Shown here: positions 1 to 8,612 of the stretch, in pieces | Layout of the letters: each line of letters starts with the position of its first letter | How positions within the stretch are numbered: position 1 is the first letter of the stretch | Made by a program: the position numbers and the translations under genes | The notes under the pieces: model-generated | Database searches by the model: none | Seen by the model: only the letters and a program-made list of their open reading frames with translations | Told to the model about the DNA's origin: nothing | NCBI RefSeq assembly: GCF_036946495.1 | Contig: NZ_JAQIIX010000002.1 | Coordinates: 496,001 to 560,000, forward strand | Source: Mycolicibacterium neoaurum | Lineage (GTDB): Bacteria; Actinomycetota; Actinomycetes; Mycobacteriales; Mycobacteriaceae | Direction of reading: 5' to 3' | DNA: 64,000 nt

Positions 1-538
1 CGTAGAGACGTTGCCGCGCATCGATATCCAGATTGTTGGTGGGTTCGTCGAGCAGCAGCACATCGGGGTGACGCAGTAGCTGCGCGGTCAGCCCGAGTGA
101 GACCACCTGCCCACCGGAGAGCGTGGACAGCGGCCGGTCCAGCTTTAGGTCCGCAAGACCCAGCCGGTCGAGTTGGGCGCGCGACCGTTCGGCGATATCC
201 CAGTCGTCACCGATCGCGGCGAACACCTGCTCGCTCGCATCACCCGCGGCCAGCGCATCCAGCGCCGTCAGCGCCGCGGTGATGCCGAGGACGTCGGACA
301 CCGTGTGCCGGGCCAGGAACGGCAGATTCTGCGGCAGGTAGCCGAGGTCCCCGTGGACCGTGAGGCTGCCGGCGGTCGGCGTCAGTTCACCGGCGATGAG
401 CCGCAGCAGGGTGGTCTTTCCCGCGCCGTTGGGCGCCACCAGGCCGGTCCGGCCCCGGCCGAACGAACAGGACAACTCGTCGAACACGATGGTGTCATCG
501 GGCCAACCAAACGAAAGATGGGACAGCACAACAGACAT
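1..538 (-). CDS. ABC-F family ATP-binding protein (3' part outside window)
   Basis: N-terminal 179 codons of an ABC-F ATPase. These soluble twin-cassette ATPases act on the ribosome (translation factors or antibiotic protection) rather than as membrane pumps. The translation shows Walker A APNGAGKTT near residue 35, signature LSGGQ near residue 140, and Walker B with the ABC-F style LLLDEPTNNLD near residue 160. The cassette starts almost at the first residue, with no membrane segment. The start is ATG at 538-536. The second cassette and C-terminus lie beyond base 1, so the subfamily cannot be assigned. The 106 bp between this gene and dapE hold nothing I recognise. Confidence 0.85.
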   Translation of the reverse strand, partial: MSVVLSHLSFGWPDDTIVFDELSCSFGRGRTGLVAPNGAGKTTLLRLIAGELTPTAGSLTVHGDLGYLPQNLPFLARHTVSDVLGITAALTALDALAAGDASEQVFAAIGDDWDIAERSRAQLDRLGLADLKLDRPLSTLSGGQVVSLGLTAQLLRHPDVLLLDEPTNNLDIDARQRLY

Positions 539-644
539 GCGGGAACTCCACGGAGAGAAAGGATGGTGGACGACAGCAGAAATCTCGGGGACTTACCCGG
601 AGATGTCGTCGATTCCCAGCACGAAGACCATGCTACCCATCGGG

Positions 645-1712
645 TCAAGCGGTTAAATACGCCCGCAACGTCTCGGTGGTCGCGGTGATCGCGGTGATGT
701 CGACATGCTCGTCGACCTTGTGCGCCAGGTTCGGGTCGCCCGGCCCGTAGTTCACCGCGGCGATGCCCAGCGCGGCGAAGCGGGACACATCGGTCCAGCC
801 GTACTTGGCGCGCACCTGTCCCCCGGCCGCGGCGACCAGCGCCGCCGCAGCGGGATTTGCCAGCCCGGGCAGCGCGCCTGCGGCCGCGTCGGTGGTCTCG
901 CAGGTCACGTCGAGGCCCGCGAGCACCTCGTGCACGTGCGCCACCGCCTGCTCGACGCTGCGGTCGGGAGCGAAGCGGAAGTTGATGGTCACCGAGGCGG
1001 TGTCGGGGATGACATTGCCGGCGATGCCACCGTCGATGCGCACCGCCGATAATCCCTCGCGGTACACGCAACCGTCGATGTCCACGCTGCGGGCCTGATA
1101 CCGGGACAGCCTGTCGAGCACGGCGCCGAGTTTGTGGATGGCGTTGTCGCCCAGCCATGATCGTGCCGAGTGCGCGCGGGTGCCGGTGGCCGTCGCCACC
1201 ACGCGGATGGTTCCCTGGCAGCCCGCTTCGATGAAACCGCCGGAGGGCTCGCCGAGGATCGCGACATCGGCGGCCAGCCATTCGGGCAGCTCGCGCTCGA
1301 TGCGGCCCAGTCCGTTGGCGCTCGACTCGATCTCCTCGCAGTCGTACATGACCAGGGTCAGATCATGGGCGGGCTCGGCGATCGTCGCGGCGAGGTGCAG
1401 GAACACCGCGTCCCCGGATTTCATGTCCGAGGTGCCGCAGCCGTACATCAGGTCACCATCGCGACGGCTTGGCACGTTCTCGGCGGCGGGCACGGTGTCG
1501 GTGTGCCCGGCCAGCAGCACCCGGGAGCTGCGGCCCAGGTTGGTGCGGGCCAGCACCGCGTTCCCGGAGCGGATGACCTCGAAGTGCGGGGCCTGCGCCC
1601 GGAGCGCGGCTTCGATCTCGTCGGCGATGCGCAGCTCGTGGCGTGACTCACTGGGGATGTCCACCAGGGCAGCGGTCAGTGCGATCGGGTCGGCGCGCAG
1701 GTCTAGCCCCAT
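645..1712 (-). CDS. dapE: Succinyl-diaminopimelate desuccinylase
   Basis: M20-family metallohydrolase of 355 aa that hydrolyses N-succinyl-LL-2,6-diaminopimelate to LL-DAP and succinate, in the succinylase branch of lysine and peptidoglycan DAP synthesis. Visible motifs are LLAGHTDTVPAAENV (metal His and Asp), GCGTSDMKSG and the catalytic-type YDCEEIES. The frame stays open upstream to 1982, but that part runs antisense through dapD. I start at ATG 1712 because a TAnnnT box (TAGCCT, minus strand of 1721-1726) lies 8 nt upstream, which fits a leaderless mRNA; ATG 1718 is the alternative. The gene is divergent from dapD, which provides its pathway precursor. Confidence 0.92.
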   Translation of the reverse strand: MGLDLRADPIALTAALVDIPSESRHELRIADEIEAALRAQAPHFEVIRSGNAVLARTNLGRSSRVLLAGHTDTVPAAENVPSRRDGDLMYGCGTSDMKSGDAVFLHLAATIAEPAHDLTLVMYDCEEIESSANGLGRIERELPEWLAADVAILGEPSGGFIEAGCQGTIRVVATATGTRAHSARSWLGDNAIHKLGAVLDRLSRYQARSVDIDGCVYREGLSAVRIDGGIAGNVIPDTASVTINFRFAPDRSVEQAVAHVHEVLAGLDVTCETTDAAAGALPGLANPAAAALVAAAGGQVRAKYGWTDVSRFAALGIAAVNYGPGDPNLAHKVDEHVDITAITATTETLRAYLTA

Positions 1713-1720
1713 GAGCATTG

Positions 1721-1738
1721 AGGCTAGTCCAGTAACGT
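1721..1738. promoter_or_regulatory. Overlapping divergent -10 boxes of dapE and dapD
   Basis: The short gap between the two start codons contains TAGCCT on the minus strand (1726-1721) and TAACGT on the plus strand (1733-1738). Each ends 8 nt before a start codon (1712 and 1747). This is the spacing expected for two leaderless mycobacterial promoters back to back. No convincing -35 boxes are visible. Inferred from sequence only. Confidence 0.45.
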
Positions 1739-1746
1739 AGGGCGAC

Positions 1747-2691
1747 GTGACTGCCGCATCTGGCGTCGGCCTGGCCACCATCGCCGCCGACGGAACCGTA
1801 CTGGACACCTGGTTTCCCGCCCCCGAGCTGACAGGCGACGGAAGCGCCGGCACGGTGCGCCTGTCGGTGGCCGAGTTGCCCGAGTCCCTCGGCGCGCTGA
1901 CCGGCCCGGATGCCGATCGCGATGTCGAGGTCGTGGCGGTGCGCACCAGCATCGCCGATCTGGACGACAAGCCCGTCGACACCTATGACGCCTATCTGCG
2001 ACTGCACCTGCTCAGCCACCGGCTGACCAAGCCGCACGAGGCCAACCTCGACGGCATCTTCGGACTGCTGGCCAATGTGGTGTGGACCAACTTCGGCCCG
2101 GCCGCGGTCGAGGGCTTCGAATTGGTGCGCGCCAAGCTCCGCAGCCGCGGCGCGGTTGCCGTCTACGGGGTCGACAAGTTCCCGCGGATGGTCGACTACG
2201 TGCTGCCCGCCGGGGTGCGCATCGCCGACGCCGACCGCGTCCGCCTGGGTGCACACCTGGCCCCCGGGACCACCGTGATGCACGAGGGCTTCGTCAACTT
2301 CAACGCAGGCACGCTGGGCAACTCGATGGTCGAGGGACGTATCTCCGCCGGTGTGGTCGTCGACGATGGTTCCGATATCGGCGGCGGCGCCTCGATCATG
2401 GGCACGCTGTCCGGTGGCGGCAAAGAGGTCATCTCGATCGGCAAGCGCTGCCTGCTGGGCGCCAACGCCGGGGTGGGCATCTCGCTGGGCGACGATTGCG
2501 TCGTCGAGGCCGGACTCTATGTCACCGGCGGCACCAAGGTCACCACCGGCGACGGCCAGACCATCAAGGCTAAGGAGCTGTCCGGGTCGAATAACCTGCT
2601 GTTCCGCCGCAACTCGGTGTCCGGCGCGGTGGAGGTCGTCAAGCGCGACGGCACCGGCATCACGCTCAACGAGGCGCTGCACGCCAACTAG
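1747..2691 (+). CDS. dapD: Tetrahydrodipicolinate N-succinyltransferase
   Basis: 314-aa trimeric acyltransferase that transfers succinyl from succinyl-CoA to tetrahydrodipicolinate, in the DAP/lysine pathway. The C-terminal half shows left-handed beta-helix hexapeptide repeats with glycine-rich turns (stretches such as GTLGNSMVEGRI and GADVG-type GANAGVGISLG). The N-terminal domain matches the long actinobacterial form. The start is GTG 1747, right after the predicted -10 TAACGT. It ends just before a strong 19-bp-arm hairpin. The divergent partner dapE acts later in the same pathway (dapC at 11-12 kb supplies the intermediate step). Confidence 0.93.
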   Translation: MTAASGVGLATIAADGTVLDTWFPAPELTGDGSAGTVRLSVAELPESLGALTGPDADRDVEVVAVRTSIADLDDKPVDTYDAYLRLHLLSHRLTKPHEANLDGIFGLLANVVWTNFGPAAVEGFELVRAKLRSRGAVAVYGVDKFPRMVDYVLPAGVRIADADRVRLGAHLAPGTTVMHEGFVNFNAGTLGNSMVEGRISAGVVVDDGSDIGGGASIMGTLSGGGKEVISIGKRCLLGANAGVGISLGDDCVVEAGLYVTGGTKVTTGDGQTIKAKELSGSNNLLFRRNSVSGAVEVVKRDGTGITLNEALHAN

Positions 2692-2699
2692 TTAGTCCC

Positions 2700-2758
2700 G
2701 CGAGCAGACGTAAAACTGTCGATTTCGCTCTGAAATCTGCAGTTTTACGTCTGCTCGC
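2700..2758. terminator. Inverted repeat, probable bidirectional terminator
   Basis: Two perfectly complementary 19-nt arms (2700-2718 and 2740-2758) flank a 21-nt loop between the convergent ends of dapD and the VOC gene. Each arm has a GC-rich base and an AT-rich inner half containing TAAAAC/GTTTTA. The position, 8 bp after the dapD stop, suggests transcription termination for both genes. Palindromes containing GCGAGCAGACG are, from memory, a recurrent intergenic family in mycobacteria. Confidence 0.7.
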
Positions 2759-2764
2759 CGGGGA

Positions 2765-3103
2765 TCAGAGGATGCAGAACTCGTTGCCCTCCGGGTCGGC
2801 CAGCACGACCCAGCTCTGCTCGCCCTGACCGATGTCGACATGGGTGGCACCCAGCGCGAGCACTCGAGCCACCTCGGCCGCCTGATCGTCGGGCCGGAAG
2901 TCCAGGTGGATGCGGTTCTTGACCACCTTGTCGTCGTCGACCGCCAGGAACAGCCACTTCGGGCCCTGACCGGGTGGCGGGGTCAGCACCACATCACCGT
3001 CGGCATCGGTGTGCGCGGGCCAGTCCAGCACCCGCGCCCACCACCGGCCGAGCGCCTCAGGGTCATGGGCGTCGATGCAGATCTCGTCAAAGGTCAAAGA
3101 CAT
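2765..3103 (-). CDS. VOC (glyoxalase-like) family protein
   Basis: 112-aa single-domain vicinal-oxygen-chelate fold protein of the Glyoxalase_6 type. The N-terminus has the typical DPEALGRWW pattern, the middle has a NRIHLDFRP strand with the metal-type His, and the C-terminus ends in LADPEGNEFCIL. Substrate unknown; relatives are annotated as glyoxalase or bleomycin-resistance-like proteins, which does not show resistance. The ATG at 3103 sits immediately after the last 77-bp repeat, so any leader of this gene is made of repeat units. It is co-directional with fadD36, and read-through transcription is possible. Confidence 0.8.
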   Translation of the reverse strand: MSLTFDEICIDAHDPEALGRWWARVLDWPAHTDADGDVVLTPPPGQGPKWLFLAVDDDKVVKNRIHLDFRPDDQAAEVARVLALGATHVDIGQGEQSWVVLADPEGNEFCIL

Positions 3104-3104
3104 G

Positions 3105-3350
3105 GGTCGACTCCCGCGTTCGCTCCGGTCCTCGCTCGTCCCTCGCTGCGATCCTCACTCACGCCCGTCTCCCACGACACCGGTCGACTCCCCCGTTCGC
3201 TCCGGTCCTCGCTCGTCCCTCGCTGCGATCCTCACTCACGCCCGTCTCCCACGACACCGGTCGACTCCCCCGTTCGCTCCGGTCCTCGCTCGTCCCTCGC
3301 TGCGATCCTCACTCACGCCCGTCTCCCACGACACCGGTCGACTCCCCCGT
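3105..3350. repeat. 77-bp tandem repeat, three full copies plus a partial fourth
   Basis: Units begin at 3105, 3182 and 3259 (each starting GGTCGACTCC), followed by a 15-bp partial copy at 3336-3350. Copies 2 and 3 are identical and copy 1 differs at one base (CCGCG versus CCCCG). The period of 77 is not a multiple of three, so the array cannot be an in-frame coding repeat. It fills the whole gap between the end of the acyl-CoA synthetase and the start of the VOC gene. Size and intergenic position recall mycobacterial interspersed repetitive units, but I cannot confirm that relationship. Confidence 0.95.
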
Positions 3351-4750
3351 CACTTCGCCAGCTCCTTCTTGAGCACCTTGCCCATCGCATTGCGCGGCAA
3401 GCTGTCGACGATGCGTACCTCACGCGGCCGCTTGTGTACCGAAAGCTGTTCGGCCACAAAGTTGATCACTCCCTGCGGCTCGACATCACCGACGACGAAC
3501 GCGACGATGCGCTGTCCCAGATCGGCATCGGGAACCCCGACGACCGCCACCTCGTCGATCCCGGGATACCCGAGCAGGACGGTCTCGATCTCACCGGCGC
3601 CGATCCGATATCCACCGGACTTGATCAGATCCACCGACTCGCGGCCGACGATCCGATGCATCCCGTCGGGATCGATCACCGCGACATCGCCGGTGCGGAA
3701 CCAGCCCTCGGGATCGAAGGCCTCGGCGGTGGCATCCGCGCGGTTGAGGTAGCCCGTGAACACGGTGGGGCCCTTGAGCTGCAGGTGCCCGATCGTCGCA
3801 CCGTCATGCGGCACCAGCGCGCCGTCCTCGTCGACCAGGCGGGTCTGTACCCCGTGCAGCGGCAGTCCGACCCACCCGGGCCGTCGCTCACCGTCGGCCC
3901 TGGTGCTCAGCGTGATCAAGGACTCGGTGCTGCCATATCGCTCGACGGGCGCATGCCCGGTCAGCCGGACCAACTCCTCGAACACCGGCACCGGTAAGGC
4001 CGCGCTACCCGACACCAGCAGCCGCGCACCCGCCAGCGCACGCGCGGCCTGTTCGTCGGCGGCGATCCGCGACCACACCGTGGGCACCCCGAAGTACAGC
4101 GAACCGCGCGCCTCGGCGTAACCGGTCGGTGACGGTTTTCCGGTGTGCACGAAGCGGTTTCCGATCCGCAGCGAACCCAGCAGACCCAACACCAGACCGT
4201 GGACGTGAAAAAGCGGCAGCCCGTGCACCAGGGTGTCCTCGGCCGTCCACTGCCAGGCATCGGCGAGTCCGTCGATATCGGCGGCGATGGCCTGCCTGCT
4301 GATCTTCACACCCTTGGGCAACCCGGTGGTGCCCGAGGTGTACATGATGATCGCCGTCGATTGCGGCGCCGGCTCGGCGTAGCGGTGCCAGGATCTGGCG
4401 TGCATGCGCACCGGAATATGAGGCAGGCCTCCGGTTTCGGCGGGTAGTTCGCCGAGCCAGGCCTGCGCCCCCGAGTCGTTCAGCAGATGCGCGCGTTCGG
4501 TGGCACCGACGTCGGGCGGCACGGGGACGAACGGCACCCCGGCGATCAGACAGCCGATGACCGCCAGCACCGTGGTGGCCGTCGGGGTGGCCAGGATGGC
4601 CACCCGCTGCGCCCGCGCCACCCGTTCCGCGACCGAGGTGCCGGCCCCCACCAGGTCGCTGCGGCTCAGGCTCACACCATCGATGCGCACGACGTCGGCC
4701 AGGTCGTGCCCGGCGGCCACCGCGGCCGGGTCCAGCGAGGTCAGCAACAC
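3350..4750 (-). CDS. fadD36: Acyl-CoA synthetase (FadD36-like)
   Basis: 466-aa adenylate-forming enzyme (ANL superfamily) that activates a carboxylic acid as acyl-AMP and then acyl-CoA. Visible motifs are the P-loop-like YTSGTTGLPKG, the YGSTES substrate/adenine region, the GWFRTGD motif and the C-terminal catalytic-lysine segment PRNAMGKVLKKEL. From memory the sequence closely follows M. tuberculosis FadD36. The start GTG 4750 is preferred because a TAACCT -10 box lies 7 nt upstream; ATG 4774 is possible but overlaps the divergent NUDIX start. The 3' end runs directly into the 77-bp repeat array. Confidence 0.88.
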   Translation of the reverse strand: MLLTSLDPAAVAAGHDLADVVRIDGVSLSRSDLVGAGTSVAERVARAQRVAILATPTATTVLAVIGCLIAGVPFVPVPPDVGATERAHLLNDSGAQAWLGELPAETGGLPHIPVRMHARSWHRYAEPAPQSTAIIMYTSGTTGLPKGVKISRQAIAADIDGLADAWQWTAEDTLVHGLPLFHVHGLVLGLLGSLRIGNRFVHTGKPSPTGYAEARGSLYFGVPTVWSRIAADEQAARALAGARLLVSGSAALPVPVFEELVRLTGHAPVERYGSTESLITLSTRADGERRPGWVGLPLHGVQTRLVDEDGALVPHDGATIGHLQLKGPTVFTGYLNRADATAEAFDPEGWFRTGDVAVIDPDGMHRIVGRESVDLIKSGGYRIGAGEIETVLLGYPGIDEVAVVGVPDADLGQRIVAFVVGDVEPQGVINFVAEQLSVHKRPREVRIVDSLPRNAMGKVLKKELAK

Positions 4751-4757
4751 CCCTGTG

Positions 4758-4767
4758 AGGTTACTCT
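4758..4767. promoter_or_regulatory. Interlocked divergent -10 boxes of fadD36 and NUDIX gene
   Basis: Plus-strand TACTCT (4762-4767) ends 5 nt before ATG 4773. Minus-strand TAACCT (4763-4758) ends 7 nt before GTG 4750. The two hexamers overlap by two bases, so the opposing promoters cannot melt independently. Both transcripts would be leaderless or nearly so. A prediction from spacing only. Confidence 0.35.
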
Positions 4768-4772
4768 TGGGC

Positions 4773-5312
4773 ATGGCCCGCATCGAACGGATGTCCAGTC
4801 GTGAGGTATACCGCAACAACTGGATGACGGTGCGCGAGGATGCCATCCGCAGACCCGACGGCAGCGAGGGTATCTACGGCGTCATCGACAAGCCCACCTA
4901 TGCGCTCGTGATCGCTCGCGACGCGGACCGGTTCCACCTGGTGGAGCAGTATCGCTATCCGATCGGGTTGCGGCGCTGGGAATTCCCCCAGGGCACCGCA
5001 CCCGATCTGGCCGACCTGGAACCCGAGGTACTCGCCGCCCGCGAGTTACGGGAGGAGACCGGGTTGCGGGCCGAATCCCTGCTGCGACTGGGGATGCTGG
5101 ACGTGGCCCCCGGCATGAGCAGCCAACGCGGCTGGGTGTTCCTGGCCACCGGATTGCACGAGGGTGCGCACGAGCGTGAGCACGAGGAGCAGGACATGCG
5201 CAGCGAGTGGTTCACGGCCGCGCAGATCGAGCAGATGATCCGCGAGGGCGCGATCACCGACGCGCAGACCATCGCCGCGTGGGCCATGGTCCTGCTGTCC
5301 GAACGGAATTGA
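4773..5312 (+). CDS. NUDIX hydrolase (ADP-ribose pyrophosphatase-like)
   Basis: 179-aa NUDIX-fold hydrolase of the ADP-sugar pyrophosphatase type. The substrate strand region shows YALVIARD and VEQYRYPIG, followed by WEFPQG and a Nudix helix ending AARELREETGL with the REUxEE metal-binding core. The family hydrolyses nucleoside diphosphates linked to another moiety, for example ADP-ribose. The start ATG 4773 lies next to the divergent fadD36 start. The longer upstream frame overlaps fadD36 antisense and is rejected. Exact substrate unknown. Confidence 0.85.
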   Translation: MARIERMSSREVYRNNWMTVREDAIRRPDGSEGIYGVIDKPTYALVIARDADRFHLVEQYRYPIGLRRWEFPQGTAPDLADLEPEVLAARELREETGLRAESLLRLGMLDVAPGMSSQRGWVFLATGLHEGAHEREHEEQDMRSEWFTAAQIEQMIREGAITDAQTIAAWAMVLLSERN

Positions 5313-5433
5313 CACCGGAATTGCGTCACAATGTGGTCTCTAATTGACGCAGCGGATATGACGATCCGCATTTTTGTCAGAACCCGCAGTTACGGTTGGG
5401 GAGAGCTGATTCCACGACTGAAACGGGAAAGGG

Positions 5434-5928
5434 ATGTTGGTCCGTCGACTGTGCGCCGTGCTTGCCGCCCTCCTGGTGGCCGGCCTCATTCCCGCACCCT
5501 CGGCCGGCGCGGCCGCCCAGTGGTGGAACGGTCGCTATCAGGTCGTCAGTTACGCCTCGCAGAAGAACGGCACCAGCGTCGCGGCACGCCAGCCCGAGGG
5601 TGACCTGACGGCGCTCTACACCTTCGCCACCGCTTGCGGAACCGCTTGTGTGGCGACCGTCGTGGACGGGCCTGCACCGTCGAATCCCACCATCCCGCAA
5701 CCGCAGCGCTACACCTGGAGCGCAGGCAAGTGGACCTTCAGCTACAACTGGCAGTGGGAGTGCTTCCGCGGTGAGGGGCTGCCGCGGGTGTACAGCCCCG
5801 CGCAGTCGTGGGTCACCTACACACCGCAGCCCGACGGTTCGTTGCAGGGCAGTTGGTACACCGACATCCTGAGCGGGCCGTGCCGCGGAAACGTGCTGAT
5901 CCCGGCCGCCGCCTTCCCTGCTCCCTGA
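5434..5928 (+). CDS. Exported protein of unknown function
   Basis: 164-aa protein with a clear Sec signal peptide: basic start MLVRRLC, a hydrophobic core and an AGAAA-type cleavage region near residue 27. The mature part is rich in Trp and Tyr, has two pairs of cysteines that could form disulfides (CGTAC, and WECFRG with GPCRGN), and recalls small beta-rich secreted mycobacterial proteins. A purine-rich GGGAAAGGG precedes the ATG. No enzymatic motif is recognisable, so no function is proposed. Confidence 0.75.
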   Translation: MLVRRLCAVLAALLVAGLIPAPSAGAAAQWWNGRYQVVSYASQKNGTSVAARQPEGDLTALYTFATACGTACVATVVDGPAPSNPTIPQPQRYTWSAGKWTFSYNWQWECFRGEGLPRVYSPAQSWVTYTPQPDGSLQGSWYTDILSGPCRGNVLIPAAAFPAP

Positions 5929-5940
5929 CGCCCCTGGCGA

Positions 5941-6887
5941 TCAGTCCCGCAATGCGCGCAGGAAGAACATGAGGTTGGCGGGCCGTTCGGCCAGACGGCG
6001 CACGAAGTAGCCGTACCACTGTGAGCCGAAGGGCACGTACACCCGAACGCGCGCGCCGGCATCGGCGAGCCGCCGCTGCTCGTCATCGCGTATTCCATAG
6101 AGCATCTGGTACTCGAAGTCACCGTTGCCACGGCCGCATTCGCCGGCCAGACCGGGCACCCGCTCGATGATCGCCGGGTCGTGCGAGGCGACCATCGGAT
6201 AGCCGCGGCCGTCCATGAGGAGGCGCAGGCACCGTAGATAGGCGTCGGTCACCTCCTCGGCGTCACGGTGGGCCACCGAGGCCGGTTCGTCATAGGCGCC
6301 CTTACACAACCGGATCCGGGTATCGGCCAGTTCGGCGCAGTCGGCCGGGGTGCGTTTCAGATACGCCTGCAGGACGGTCCCCACCCATTCGAAGTCGACC
6401 CGCAGGTCCCGGACGACTGACAGGGTCGAGTCGGTGGTGGTGTGATCCTCGGCGTCGACTGTCACCCAGACCCCGACAGTGGCAGCCCGCTCGCAGATTA
6501 TGCGGGCGTTCTCCAACGCGACCTTCTCACCGTCGCGAGCGAGGGCCTGGCCGAGGGCGGACAGTTTGAGAGATACCTCCAGCGGCCTTATCGCAGAGGC
6601 ATTCTCGGTGCGGTCGCGTAGCGCATCCAGCAGATCGAGATAGGCCCGCACCGTGGCCTGGGCGGTTGCCATATCGGTGACGTCCTCGCCGAGATGGTCG
6701 ATGGACACCATCCGTCCGGAATCCCGAAGGTCGGCAACCGACACCATGGCGTCGTGCACGGTATCGCCCGGCACGAATCGATGCACCACCTCCCGGGTGA
6801 TCGGCAGTCGCTGCGCGGTGCGGCGCAGTCCGTCGCGTCGTGCGGCGGCCAGGATCGCCGGGCGGGCCACGCGGGTGAACACGCTCA

Positions 6888-6888
<1 letters not shown>
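5941..6888 (-). CDS. putB: Proline dehydrogenase
   Basis: 315-aa monofunctional FAD-dependent proline dehydrogenase that oxidises proline to delta1-pyrroline-5-carboxylate. The TIM-barrel core shows VSLKLSALGQ, VTVDAEDHTTTD, RLCKGAYDEP and the C-terminal YVPFGSQWYGYFVRRLAERP segment that binds substrate and FAD. The start ATG 6888 shares its first base with the pruA stop (TGATG), implying translational coupling. GTG 6891 is an alternative. It is the second gene of the proline catabolism operon and is probably controlled by the divergent PucR-type regulator. Confidence 0.93.
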
Positions 6889-8528
<1,640 letters not shown>

Positions 8529-8564
8529 GGTTGTCAGGATGACGCCGCGACGCGCGGAATCTTT

Positions 8565-8610
8565 TGTCCGAACGGCCAACGCTCGCGATCGGCGCTAGTA
8601 CGATCGGACA
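8565..8610. promoter_or_regulatory. Inverted repeat and -10 box between pruA and pruC
   Basis: TGTCCGA at 8565-8571 and its exact complement TCGGACA at 8604-8610 are separated by 32 bp in the 84-bp divergent gap. A TACGAT -10 box for the regulator gene (8599-8604) abuts the right half-site, leaving 8 nt to ATG 8613. The arrangement suits a dimeric activator or autoregulator binding both half-sites. The binding protein is inferred to be the adjacent PucR-type regulator. Confidence 0.45.
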
Positions 8611-8612
8611 GT

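Noticed and set aside
3105..3350. CRISPR array
   Set aside because: Units are contiguous with no variable spacers and the period is 77 bp, so it is a plain tandem repeat.
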